A stretch of 64,000 nt of DNA, taken from an uncultured Flavobacteriales bacterium (GTDB lineage: Bacteria; Bacteroidota; Bacteroidia; Flavobacteriales_D; Sanyastnellaceae). Under the pieces are notes generated by a model. It ran no database searches, had not been told where the DNA came from, and saw only the letters and a list, made by a program, of their open reading frames with translations. This document shows, one piece after another, positions 44,326 through 52,775 of the stretch. The translations under genes were made by a program, and so were the position numbers. The stretch is from NCBI GenBank assembly GCA_905478325.1, contig CAJQIB010000022.1, positions 1 through 64,000 of the forward strand. Direction: 5' to 3'. The stretch's first letter is position 1; each line of letters opens with the position of its first letter.

Positions 44326-45831
44326 TTATTGCGTGTTTCGAAGCCATTGATAAGCCGCTTTCAAAACAGGGTCGTCCCCCTTTTGAAGGTCCAACTCTGA
44401 CCATGAAATCGGGAAGTCCGGTAGAATCGGTTTAGAATCCCAGGCGTGTGAGGAAGAACTGAAATATTGGGCAGTGGCAATGTTGACCGTCAAGCCTGTA
44501 TGAGGTAAAACACGTTTCACGGGATTTCCAAAGGTCCCCGAAGCGCTACCCATTGGAGATTCGCCAAATGTGCTTCCGCGGCCGCTTTGAATAAACCAGC
44601 TGGCAAAGGCAACCGAAGCAGAAGCTGAGAGACCATCCATCAAAAGAGCTGTTTTGCCCGCATAATTCAATCGTTTGTGCGGATGCGATGGGATGTCAAA
44701 TAAGATTTCTACAGTAGAGCCAATGGGCGTCTCACGCATGGCCTTTGAAAAGCGCGTCATTTCAAGATGCTTACTATCCCGTCGAAGGGGCAGAGCAAAA
44801 CCGTTTTTGCGGTGCAGCGTTTTGGTAAATGCGCTTTGTCGAATTGAAACCGCATGAGGGAGATAGACGGGGCTACTCGTTAAATATGGAAGAAGCAGTT
44901 CCATCAGAGCGACATTCCCTCCCGCGTTGCCTCGGATGTCAATCAATAAAGAGATTGGAGAGTTGAGCTCATCGCGGCTTCGTTTTTTCAACGTTCTAAA
45001 TCCTTGCCGAAGCGAGCGCTCAAATTGTCTATTCCGATTGGGTTGAAAGGAAGAAATGGTCAGACACGCCACCTCATGATCAATGAATTTCCATTCTATG
45101 GACTTGTTCCTTTTCGGCTCTTGTTTGGAGGAATGATCGCGGGTGATGGTTACGGGGTGTTCGATGTGTTCATCCGTAAGCCCTCCCAATTGAACACGTA
45201 AGGTGTCGGATGGAGATGATTGGATCATCATAGTAGCCAGGTCATTCCAAAACTTCTCCGCCAATCGAAGTCGTGCTATGGGAGCTTCTCCTTCAAGCGG
45301 AACAAGCTGAAGTGCCGTACCTAAAACCATGCGAGCGGATTGGCCGTTTATTCCTATGATCTCAGCTCCCGTTTCGATGCTGCCATTGCCATCGTTTGCG
45401 GCGTAAATCCGGTTTTGGATGGTCGTGATTTCAAAGGGCAATACGCCATGCTTCTCGCGCATGGAGTCTGAAAGAGACTTGAGTGAAACACAGGTATGAC
45501 TGTCTTTCAACACGTTGGTCAAACGCGAAAAAACTTGAGCTGCGGCCAGGTGAGTTCCTCCGCCATTGTACATCGCGTTTCCAGCTGTATACGCATCATT
45601 CCAATCCTGCTCGGTGCACCGAGCAAAGGGGGAGGGGTGCATCTCTTCAATCCACTTCTTCAATGTGTCCAAGTCCTTGTGAATGGACTGTCCACTCAAA
45701 AAGTCCACACTGTGCCCATTCGCAGTGCTTAGATTTTGACTGGTTCCGCTCAAACAAATCAAAAGAACGCTAGCTAAAATGGTAAAGCGACCAAACCGAG
45801 CCGTGTTATATCGTGTTGATTCTAGCGCCAT
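44326..45831 (-). CDS. S41 family peptidase
   Basis: A 501-residue exported protease related to tail-specific/C-terminal processing peptidases. A signal peptide ends near residue 31 (SGTSQ). The S41 core has the oxyanion motif IDIRGNAGGN and the nucleophile region GLSASASVAFASW (Ser before Ala-Ser), typical of S41 enzymes, followed by TFGESPMGSASGTFG. A PDZ-like segment lies before it. The ATG at 45831 is used; its first base is shared with the paaZ stop (TGATG). The substrate is unknown. Confidence 0.88.
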   Translation of the reverse strand: MALESTRYNTARFGRFTILASVLLICLSGTSQNLSTANGHSVDFLSGQSIHKDLDTLKKWIEEMHPSPFARCTEQDWNDAYTAGNAMYNGGGTHLAAAQVFSRLTNVLKDSHTCVSLKSLSDSMREKHGVLPFEITTIQNRIYAANDGNGSIETGAEIIGINGQSARMVLGTALQLVPLEGEAPIARLRLAEKFWNDLATMMIQSSPSDTLRVQLGGLTDEHIEHPVTITRDHSSKQEPKRNKSIEWKFIDHEVACLTISSFQPNRNRQFERSLRQGFRTLKKRSRDELNSPISLLIDIRGNAGGNVALMELLLPYLTSSPVYLPHAVSIRQSAFTKTLHRKNGFALPLRRDSKHLEMTRFSKAMRETPIGSTVEILFDIPSHPHKRLNYAGKTALLMDGLSASASVAFASWFIQSGRGSTFGESPMGSASGTFGNPVKRVLPHTGLTVNIATAQYFSSSSHAWDSKPILPDFPISWSELDLQKGDDPVLKAAYQWLRNTQ

Positions 45832-47897
45832 CAATCCTCTTGGTTTCGCATTTTCACCATGGTAAGGATGGTTGCGATTGCAACGCTTTCTCCTGTCTCA
45901 TCCTGCATTTCGACATAAAATTTTACAATGCCTTTGGAGACATCCTCGGGACTGCGTTTTTCCTGCGCAATCTTTTCCTTCACAGTAAGCTTCACACCCA
46001 CCGTTGCCCCGGGATAAACAGGTTTTGTAAATCGGGCGGATTCTACACCGTAATTCAAAAGAACAGGTCCCTTCTTCGGGTCAACAAAAAGTCCTGCGGC
46101 TTTACTGAGCAAATAGTACCCGTGAGCCACGCGTCCAGTAAAAATGGTTCCTTCTAAACTGGTTTCGTCCACATGCGCATAGAAATGATCACCACTGACA
46201 TTGGCGAAATTGACAATGTCCGCTTCGGTGACGGTGTGTTTGGCCGTTGTTACCGTATGCCCAATTTGCAAGTCTTCAAAATGCTGCTGAAACAAGTGTG
46301 GGTTGGCCTCTATCTGCTGGCCTCCAGGTTGATAGGACTCCGTGATGGCTCCAACCATCGTGGGGGAACCTTGTATCGCGGTCCGCTGCATATAATGGTG
46401 TACTCCTCGCATGCCGCCCATTTCTTCGCCGCCACCTGCTCGACCGGGTCCGCCGTGGACGAGTAATGGGAGTGGTGAGCCATGGCCTGTGGACTCATTG
46501 GAGCAATCGCGGTCCAGCACCAATATACGTCCGTGCATTGGGGCCGCATTTAAAACAAAGTCGCGAACATCCTCTTGATTGTGGCTTACAAAAGAGCAGC
46601 ACAATGATCCTTTCCCCATGTTGGCCAATTCAACGGCTTCACCTAAATCGTTGTAAGGCATCAAAGTGCTCACAGGCCCAAAGGCCTCGACTTCGTGACA
46701 ACGAACGCCATCCAAGGGAGTGTCCATGCGCAATAGGGTTGGTCCGAGGAAAGCACCCGCTTCATTTGTAGCCCCTACAGGCGTTGATTGATCTCGGTAT
46801 ACACAACTGGCTTCGCTTTCTAATTCAGCAATCTTTTGAAGCACCTCTTCTTTTTGAGCCTTGTTGACCAAAGCGCCCATGCGAACGCCTTCTCTTTGAG
46901 GATCCCCAATGGTTGTTTTTTTCAAAGCCGCAATTAATGCCTCTTGCACAGGGTCCATTAAGTGCTTCGGAACAAAAATTCTACGAATGGCGGTGCATTT
47001 TTGACCGCATTTGACCGTCATTTCCTTCCGGACCTCTTTTACGAATAAGTTGAACTCCACATCTCCCGGCTCAACATGTGGGCCTAGGATTGCAGAGTTT
47101 AAGGAGTCCGCCTCCATATTAAAGGGTACAGCGTTCTCAATGATTCTTGGAAGCGCTTTGAGTTTGCGTCCTGTTACTGCTGAGCCTGTAAATGTGACGA
47201 TGTCTCGCTCGTCTACATGATCGAGTAAGTTTCTAGCAGGACCACAGATTAATTGGATGGCTCCAGCTGGCAGAATGTTGGATGCGATGATTTCGCGGAC
47301 TACCGCTTCTGTGAGATAGCTCGTTGCAGATGCGGGCTTCACAATCGCGGGGACTCCAGCAAGCCAATTCACGGCCACTTTTTCGAGCATGCCCCAGATT
47401 GGAAAATTAAAGGCGTTGATGTGAATGGCCACTCCTTGTTTCGGTACCAATATGTGATGACCGACAAACGAGCCTTCCTTACTCAGGGGAATTCCAAATC
47501 CGTCCAACGCAAATGGTGTGTCTCCAAATTGCTTTCTCAGGCTAGCATAACTAAATAAATTACCAATTCCACCTTCAATGTCAATCCAGGAATCATTCCG
47601 AGTGGCTCCTGTAGCCCAACTGATTTCATAAAACGTCTCTTTCTTTCTGTGCAGATGAAGCGCCAAAGCCTTGAGCATGCGTCCGCGCTCTTGAAACGTT
47701 AAGTTCCTTAAATGGACATTGCCAACCGTCCGAGCATAGTGCATGGCCGACTCCACATCAACCAAGTCCTCATTCAATCGTGCTACGGCATTGCCATGCA
47801 CGGCATGTAACAAAGCCGTCGAATCCTTCGCTAATTTGGTTGAGGGCACCCACTTGTTGCATAAGTAGTGTTCTAAATGATGGGGGGTGGTAGTCAT
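45831..47897 (-). CDS. paaZ: Bifunctional phenylacetate ring-opening enzyme PaaZ
   Basis: Bifunctional protein of 688 residues: an N-terminal aldehyde dehydrogenase and a C-terminal MaoC-type enoyl-CoA hydratase. In phenylacetate catabolism the hydratase opens the oxepin-CoA ring and the dehydrogenase oxidises the semialdehyde to 3-oxo-5,6-dehydrosuberyl-CoA. The dehydrogenase nucleophile is Cys301 in GQKCTA. The hydratase residues Asp570 and His575 (GDHFYAH) have the spacing of the E. coli enzyme. The paa oxygenase genes (paaABCDE) and paaK are not in the window. It heads a leftward run of four closely packed genes. Confidence 0.93.
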   Translation of the reverse strand: MTTTPHHLEHYLCNKWVPSTKLAKDSTALLHAVHGNAVARLNEDLVDVESAMHYARTVGNVHLRNLTFQERGRMLKALALHLHRKKETFYEISWATGATRNDSWIDIEGGIGNLFSYASLRKQFGDTPFALDGFGIPLSKEGSFVGHHILVPKQGVAIHINAFNFPIWGMLEKVAVNWLAGVPAIVKPASATSYLTEAVVREIIASNILPAGAIQLICGPARNLLDHVDERDIVTFTGSAVTGRKLKALPRIIENAVPFNMEADSLNSAILGPHVEPGDVEFNLFVKEVRKEMTVKCGQKCTAIRRIFVPKHLMDPVQEALIAALKKTTIGDPQREGVRMGALVNKAQKEEVLQKIAELESEASCVYRDQSTPVGATNEAGAFLGPTLLRMDTPLDGVRCHEVEAFGPVSTLMPYNDLGEAVELANMGKGSLCCSFVSHNQEDVRDFVLNAAPMHGRILVLDRDCSNESTGHGSPLPLLVHGGPGRAGGGEEMGGMRGVHHYMQRTAIQGSPTMVGAITESYQPGGQQIEANPHLFQQHFEDLQIGHTVTTAKHTVTEADIVNFANVSGDHFYAHVDETSLEGTIFTGRVAHGYYLLSKAAGLFVDPKKGPVLLNYGVESARFTKPVYPGATVGVKLTVKEKIAQEKRSPEDVSKGIVKFYVEMQDETGESVAIATILTMVKMRNQED

Positions 47898-48171
47898 AAC
47901 GGGAAACTTTCGGCCAATTTACCACCTTATCGATTCCTCAGAGAACACAACCTTGTATTGCCTACTTCTTGTCCAGGTGCTTTTGCGAACTGATATCTTG
48001 GTGTTGTCATTAAAATGCCGTTATTTTGATTCTGTCGTTGAGATAAGCACATACGTCTATGAAGTTCAAATTAAATTCTCTGAGATTATTTTGGGTTTTA
48101 GAAACAGTTTACCTTATCTTAGCCTCAATAGACATCAAATCTTGATCAGAAACATCAAATATTTCATTCAA
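47898..48171 (+). other. AT-rich leader region of the T9SS cargo gene
   Basis: This 274-nt gap is AT-rich. It holds a possible promoter (TTG at 47998-48000, a 20-nt spacer and TTATTTTG at 48021-48028), a second TTATTTTG at 48086-48093, and the end of an in-frame ORF extension without a sensible start. The cargo mRNA would have a leader of about 140 nt. No known riboswitch was recognised. Confidence 0.45.
47998..48028 (+). promoter_or_regulatory. Candidate promoter of the T9SS cargo gene
   Basis: TTG, a 20-nt spacer and TTATTTTG (one mismatch to TAnnTTTG). The predicted leader is about 140 nt, unlike the near-leaderless genes elsewhere. Confidence 0.35.
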
Positions 48172-49140
48172 ATGAAGAACCTTTTCACACTGGCTGCGGC
48201 CTCTTTTCTCGCCTTCGGAGCGAGTGCCAGCAATGTTGAGCTGGTTGTCGAAGCAGTAAACAATGGCGGTCAGGTTGAAGGGAACACGTACCGTGTGTAC
48301 GCTGTATTGCCTTCTGCCGAGCACTCTTTGCACGCTGTTTTCGCTGACGGCGAACACGTTTTGAACGTAGCAACTACTAGCTCGTTTTATCAGCATCAAT
48401 ACGGAAGCTTTTCTTCTTTGGATGTAAACAATCAAATCGTTGCTTTGGATGCGGGTCTCGCATTTGATAGCTGGGTTACGATTGGCGCAACCAATAGCGA
48501 CAACAACAACCTATGGACTGTAGGTGTTGACTACAACAACTTCTTGAGTGGTTCTGAATTGACGATCACTGATGGAGCTTGGTTTGTTGTACCTACAGAC
48601 GTTCAAGCAGCTACTGAAGCTGGTAACCGGGTATTGTTGATGCAATTGACTACAGATGGAACTGCTACAGGTATCTTGAACTTGCAGGGATGGGACGCTG
48701 AAGGTGCTGCATGGCGCGCTCACGATCTCACATTCTCTTCAACAGATGCTGAAGTATTCGGTTGCACTGATAGCAATGCTTCTAACTTCAACACGGATGC
48801 CACGTACAACGACGGTTCTTGCTTCGGCGAAAACAACGGTGCTACGAACGGTCTGTCTAACATCGACGGAACGACTGAGTGGAACATTTTCCCTAACCCA
48901 GTATTCGAAAGCACGTTCAGCGTAAAGTTTGACCGTGAATTGAACTTGGGCGGAGAGAACATCATTCTTGAAGTAACAGACATGGCTGGTAAGTCTGTGA
49001 TCTCTCAGGAGGTTGCTCAAGAAAACATTGTAGGAGGCAATCGCATTGTTGTCAAGCATGGCTTGGCTGCAGGTAACTACACAGTTGCCGTAAAGCATGC
49101 TAACTTCAATGATGCTCAAAACATCGTTGTTTCGAAGTAA
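48172..49140 (+). CDS. Secreted T9SS type A cargo protein, apparently highly expressed
   Basis: A 322-residue secreted protein. The signal peptide is MKNLFTLAAASFLAFGASAS. Residues about 20-195 form a beta-rich domain of unknown function (NNGGQVEGNTYRVYAVLPS and similar strands). A single 21-residue Cys-x19-Cys Asp/Asn-rich unit (GCTDSNASNF to the next Cys) resembles Ca-binding repeats common in marine Bacteroidota. The last 90 or so residues are a T9SS type A sorting domain (IFPNPVFESTFSV ... GLAAGNYTVAV). The ATG at 48172 is preferred to the longer ORF from 47887. The codon use is biased (AAC, GGT, GCT), suggesting abundant protein. A strong terminator follows. Confidence 0.9.
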   Translation: MKNLFTLAAASFLAFGASASNVELVVEAVNNGGQVEGNTYRVYAVLPSAEHSLHAVFADGEHVLNVATTSSFYQHQYGSFSSLDVNNQIVALDAGLAFDSWVTIGATNSDNNNLWTVGVDYNNFLSGSELTITDGAWFVVPTDVQAATEAGNRVLLMQLTTDGTATGILNLQGWDAEGAAWRAHDLTFSSTDAEVFGCTDSNASNFNTDATYNDGSCFGENNGATNGLSNIDGTTEWNIFPNPVFESTFSVKFDRELNLGGENIILEVTDMAGKSVISQEVAQENIVGGNRIVVKHGLAAGNYTVAVKHANFNDAQNIVVSK

Positions 49141-49161
49141 GCTAGAGCTTATATCACATTG

Positions 49162-49192
49162 AAAAAGGGACCTCTATGGGTCCCTTTTTTTT
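49162..49192 (+). terminator. Rho-independent terminator after the T9SS cargo gene
   Basis: An 11-bp stem (49162-49172 with 49179-49189, AAAAAGGGACC/GGTCCCTTTTT) is followed by a T run. It overlaps the in-frame GTG at 49193, so the next gene starts later. Confidence 0.9.
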
Positions 49193-49218
49193 GTGCGAAA
49201 AACTCAGGCTAGAAGAAG

Positions 49219-49226
49219 TAAATTTG
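49219..49226 (+). promoter_or_regulatory. -7 element 5 nt upstream of the PhoD-like gene
   Basis: TAAATTTG (perfect TAnnTTTG) followed by GGACA and the ATG at 49232. The nearest -33-like TTTG is in the terminator T run but 25 nt away, too far for the usual spacing. Confidence 0.5.
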
Positions 49227-49231
49227 GGACA

Positions 49232-50584
49232 ATGAATATTCTATCATTCAAGCGCATCAGTCTTCACGTAAGCTGCATGCTTCTCTTAGCCAGTTGTGTT
49301 CATGAAAACACTTCTGAATCCAGTCTAACGGGAGTGCCTATGCTTGGACACGTGGGGATGCGACATGCTGTAGTTTGGAGTCAAGCAACCGATGCTACTG
49401 CCATGAAGTTGACTTACTGGGAGCAGGGTCAATCGATGCCCGTCGCACTCGCGTCTTATGGCAAGCGAGATGAATACAACTGTAGTGTATATCAGATCGA
49501 CGGATTGGAGCCAAATGTCCGCTACGAGGGCTTCATTCAAACCGTGGACGGTCGCAGCCTTTCAGACACGATTTATTGGACCACACAGGAATTGTGGCAA
49601 TACCGCACCGACCCCCCTCAATTCACATTTGCCACGGGAAGTTGTGCGTTTATCAATGAGGAGCAGTACGATCGCCCAGGCACACCTTATGGAGGGGATT
49701 ACCAGACATTCAAGTCAATCGCTCGCGAAGACTTTCAGGGCATGCTATGGCTTGGTGACAACGTCTATTTACGAGAAGTGGATGTGTCAAGTAAGGCAGG
49801 GTATCGCTATCGATATGAGCAAATGAGACGCCTCCCCGAATTGCAGGGACTCCTGTCTAAGGGAAGTCACTATGCTATTTGGGATGATCACGATTTTGGT
49901 CCGGACAATTCAGATGGGTCCTGGTATCATGCGGATTGGGCCAAAGAATCGTTTGATTCATTTTGGGTCAATCCAGGGAACGGTCTGCGCGAAGCTCCTG
50001 AGTTGAATGTCGCGTATTTCCAGTACGCTGATGTTGACTTTTTTCTATTGGACAATCGAACGCATCGTGTCAATCATCGCATGGGGCCTGAAAAGAGGAC
50101 CTTATTGGGAGATGTGCAAATGAATTGGTTGCTGAATGCGCTTAAAAACAGCAGGGCACCTTTCAAAATCATCGCCGTTGGTGGACAAATGTTAAGTGAC
50201 GTGGCGAAGTACGAGAATTTCGCCCAATTTCCAGAAGAGCGCGATCAGCTTTTGGAAGCATTGAATGAGCTCAGGATTAAAGGCGTTGTCTTCTTGTCTG
50301 GAGATCGGCATTGTACGGAGCTGTCTCAGATCGAGCTTCCCAACGGACGGTTCGTTTATGACTTGACAGTTAGCCCGCTAACGAGCAGCAGTTATGACAA
50401 TACCGAAGAACCGAATTCACATCGGGTGGAAGGAACCGTGTTTGGAAGTCGCAACTATGCATTGCTTGATTTCTCTGGCCCACGGAAAGAGCGTGTATTA
50501 AAAATGTCCGTTAAGAACAGCGAAGGGGAACTTCAATGGACCAGGTCCATTGAGGCTGCTAACGGTTATGAATTGAAGCGATGA
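49232..50584 (+). CDS. PhoD-like alkaline phosphatase, lipoprotein
   Basis: A 450-residue lipoprotein with a metallophosphatase fold of the PhoD group, which hydrolyses phosphate esters in the periplasm or at the surface. The lipobox is LLASC near residue 22. Metal-site segments are GSCAFINE, WLGDNVYLRE, the AIWDDHDFGPDNSDG motif and LSGDRHCTEL. An N-terminal beta-sandwich of about 120 residues precedes the catalytic core. The ATG at 49232 is preferred to a GTG at 49193, which is within the terminator of the previous gene. The perfect TAAATTTG element is 5 nt before the ATG. The next gene is convergent, 7 nt away. Confidence 0.88.
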   Translation: MNILSFKRISLHVSCMLLLASCVHENTSESSLTGVPMLGHVGMRHAVVWSQATDATAMKLTYWEQGQSMPVALASYGKRDEYNCSVYQIDGLEPNVRYEGFIQTVDGRSLSDTIYWTTQELWQYRTDPPQFTFATGSCAFINEEQYDRPGTPYGGDYQTFKSIAREDFQGMLWLGDNVYLREVDVSSKAGYRYRYEQMRRLPELQGLLSKGSHYAIWDDHDFGPDNSDGSWYHADWAKESFDSFWVNPGNGLREAPELNVAYFQYADVDFFLLDNRTHRVNHRMGPEKRTLLGDVQMNWLLNALKNSRAPFKIIAVGGQMLSDVAKYENFAQFPEERDQLLEALNELRIKGVVFLSGDRHCTELSQIELPNGRFVYDLTVSPLTSSSYDNTEEPNSHRVEGTVFGSRNYALLDFSGPRKERVLKMSVKNSEGELQWTRSIEAANGYELKR

Positions 50585-50591
50585 GTAGAGC

Positions 50592-50816
50592 TCACCATTC
50601 ATCATCCATGAGGTAGTCAGTCATCTTGGGGCGCTGATCAAGTTTGATCAAGTAGTTGACTCCTTCTAGCGTAACGCGAATAGCCTTGCAGATGGTCTGC
50701 TTTCCTGGCATTTCGAATTCAAAGGTGTCATCTTCATAGCCTTCGGGATACATGGACTCCAGAGCTTTTTGAATAGTCGTCGGTAGCTTTTTGTAACTCA
50801 CAATTAAGTTTCTCAT
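50592..50816 (-). CDS. Small conserved hypothetical protein, 74 aa
   Basis: A 74-residue acidic protein with an N-terminal helix (KLPTTIQKALESMYPEG) and beta strands (TICKAIRVTLEGVNYLIKL), ending acidic. I recognise the type as a short conserved Bacteroidota protein, but know no function. It starts 92 nt from the divergent pdxH gene and ends 7 nt from the convergent PhoD-like gene. Confidence 0.68.
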   Translation of the reverse strand: MRNLIVSYKKLPTTIQKALESMYPEGYEDDTFEFEMPGKQTICKAIRVTLEGVNYLIKLDQRPKMTDYLMDDEW

Positions 50817-50908
50817 AGCAAAGGGGATTAGAGGACCCTTTACTGCGACTTGGGTTAAAAGGTTTCGTTTGGCCTATTGATTCCGTTATTTGCAGGTACA
50901 ATTTCATC

Positions 50909-51556
50909 ATGGAGCATTCTAAAATCGATATTCGAAAGGACTACGCGAAGCAATCATTGAATCGAGAGGATTTAGCCGACTCCCCAGAGGAACTGCTCAA
51001 GAAATGGCTTTCCGATGCTGCGGAAGTCGATGCCTTTGATTACAATGCAATGTATTTGTCGACTGTAAATCAAGAAGGAAAGCCTTCGGGCCGGATCGTT
51101 TTACTGCGCGGTTTGGAAGAGAGTGGACTGCGCTTTTACACCAATTACACAAGCTCCAAGGGAAAGGACATTGCTGTAAACCCCCATGTAGCTGTTGCCT
51201 TTTTCTGGAAGGAACTTGAAAGGCAAGTTCGCATCGAGGGGACGGCCTATCGTTTGACACCCGAAGAGAGTGATGCCTATTATGCGACACGTCCTCGGTC
51301 AAGTCAAATTGGAGCGTGGGCATCTCAACAAAGTGAGTCCAACGATCAAGACGATTTAAAACAACGGTTTGAGGCGATGTCGGAGAAATTCAAAGATTCA
51401 GAGATCGTCCCTCGTCCGGAACATTGGGGCGGTTTTCGCGTCGTGATCACATCATGCGAATTCTGGCAAGGCCGCCCGAATAGATTGCACCAACGTTGGC
51501 TATACGATCGGGGAGAAGCGGCATCTGAATGGAAGGTGACTCCTCTTGATCCCTGA
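50909..51556 (+). CDS. pdxH: Pyridoxamine 5'-phosphate oxidase
   Basis: FMN-dependent oxidation of pyridoxamine or pyridoxine 5'-phosphate to pyridoxal 5'-phosphate, the active cofactor used by the class III aminotransferase and others. The 215-residue protein carries the FMN-binding segments GRIVLLRGLEESGLRFYTNYTS and the C-terminal block EFWQGRPNRLHQRWLY, both typical. The neighbours are divergent or convergent, so it is probably monocistronic. The length matches the family. Confidence 0.96.
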   Translation: MEHSKIDIRKDYAKQSLNREDLADSPEELLKKWLSDAAEVDAFDYNAMYLSTVNQEGKPSGRIVLLRGLEESGLRFYTNYTSSKGKDIAVNPHVAVAFFWKELERQVRIEGTAYRLTPEESDAYYATRPRSSQIGAWASQQSESNDQDDLKQRFEAMSEKFKDSEIVPRPEHWGGFRVVITSCEFWQGRPNRLHQRWLYDRGEAASEWKVTPLDP

Positions 51557-51560
51557 AGAT

Positions 51561-52751
51561 TTATTCAACGCGGACGACAAGGCCTTTTAAGTAAGCGCCT
51601 TCAGGGTGGAATGCGCTGACAGGGTGGTCTGCGGGTTGGTGCAAGCGATATAGAATTCGCGCTGTCCGTCCTGCTTGAATGGCTGCCGCAATGACTGTAT
51701 TCGTAAACATGCGGTCATCCACTGCTTGTGAGCAGGAGAAAGTCATGAGTAAACTTCCAGGCTTCATGGTTTCTAGAGCCCGTAAATTAATTCGCTTGTA
51801 TCCTTGAATGGCTGCATGACGTGCCGAAGCACTTTTAGCAAATGCAGGCGGATCTAAAACAACGATGTCAAAATCAGCGACCCCGTTTTTGAGGTAATCT
51901 AGCGCATCGGCCTGAATGGACTGATGAACATCACTGCTATATCCGTTTTTCGCCACGTTGGCCTCTCCAATTTCCAACGCGCGGGCTGAACTATCTAAGC
52001 TGTGGACCTCTGTCGCTCCACCCTGAAGTGCACTCACGGAGAATCCACCCGTATAGCTGAAGGTGTTTAGAACCCTTTTTCCTTTAGACAATTGCCCCAG
52101 CAACAGCCTGTTCTCTCGTTGGTCTATGAAGAATCCTGTTTTCTGACCTTCAACCAAATCAATGACATACGCGTTGCCATGTTCTTGCGCATTCCAATTT
52201 TCTGGAGCATTGCCATGAACCCACGTGTCTAAGTTGGTTACGTGCCCATTCTTTCGCAAGACCTTTGCGCTTTTGTTGTAGACCCCAACCAAATCATCCT
52301 TCAATTCAGCCTTCAATGCCTCAATGATCCATTCCAAAGAATGATGCATTCCTAAAGAATGGGTTTGAACGACTGCTACTCGATCGTAATAATCGACGAT
52401 GAGTCCGGGGAGACCATCACCCTCTGCATGCACCAGTCTGCACGTATTTTGACCGTCAGAATTGATCAAGCCCAAGTCTTGCCGCACAGCAACAGCCTGT
52501 TTGATTTTGTCTTGGAAAAAGGACCCCGTAGGGATGGTTTCGTCAAAGGAGATCATTCTGATCGCAATCGAAGTCCCCTTTGAATAATGGCCATAACCCA
52601 AGTGACCACCTTTGTTCGAGTGAACTTGAACCAAGGCCCCATCTAGAATGCCTGCCTCTAAGTTCTTGATGGCACCGCTAAACACCCAAGGGTGGCGTCT
52701 TCTAATCCCTTCGTCCTTTTTAGCTTTTAGCTGTATGCTTTTGATCTCCAT
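51561..52751 (-). CDS. RlmI-like 23S rRNA (cytosine) methyltransferase
   Basis: SAM-dependent RNA methyltransferase of the RlmI/YccW group (m5C1962 of 23S rRNA in E. coli). A PUA-like N-terminal domain (residues 1-75, with RRRHPWVFSGAI) binds RNA, and the Rossmann core has the NTFSYTGGFSVSA SAM motif and catalytic-region segments VVLDPPAFAKS and MTFSCSQAV, where the Cys is the likely nucleophile. The length (396) matches the family. A TACCTTCG element lies 8 nt before the ATG, inside the 24-nt gap after recQ, so it may have its own promoter. It probably also follows recQ in one transcript. Confidence 0.9.
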   Translation of the reverse strand: MEIKSIQLKAKKDEGIRRRHPWVFSGAIKNLEAGILDGALVQVHSNKGGHLGYGHYSKGTSIAIRMISFDETIPTGSFFQDKIKQAVAVRQDLGLINSDGQNTCRLVHAEGDGLPGLIVDYYDRVAVVQTHSLGMHHSLEWIIEALKAELKDDLVGVYNKSAKVLRKNGHVTNLDTWVHGNAPENWNAQEHGNAYVIDLVEGQKTGFFIDQRENRLLLGQLSKGKRVLNTFSYTGGFSVSALQGGATEVHSLDSSARALEIGEANVAKNGYSSDVHQSIQADALDYLKNGVADFDIVVLDPPAFAKSASARHAAIQGYKRINLRALETMKPGSLLMTFSCSQAVDDRMFTNTVIAAAIQAGRTARILYRLHQPADHPVSAFHPEGAYLKGLVVRVE

Positions 52752-52775
52752 AATGGTCGCGAAGGTAGTACTCGT

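Noticed and set aside
47887-48171. N-terminal extension of the T9SS cargo protein from 47887
   Set aside because: The extension lacks a sensible start and the ATG at 48172 begins a standard signal peptide.
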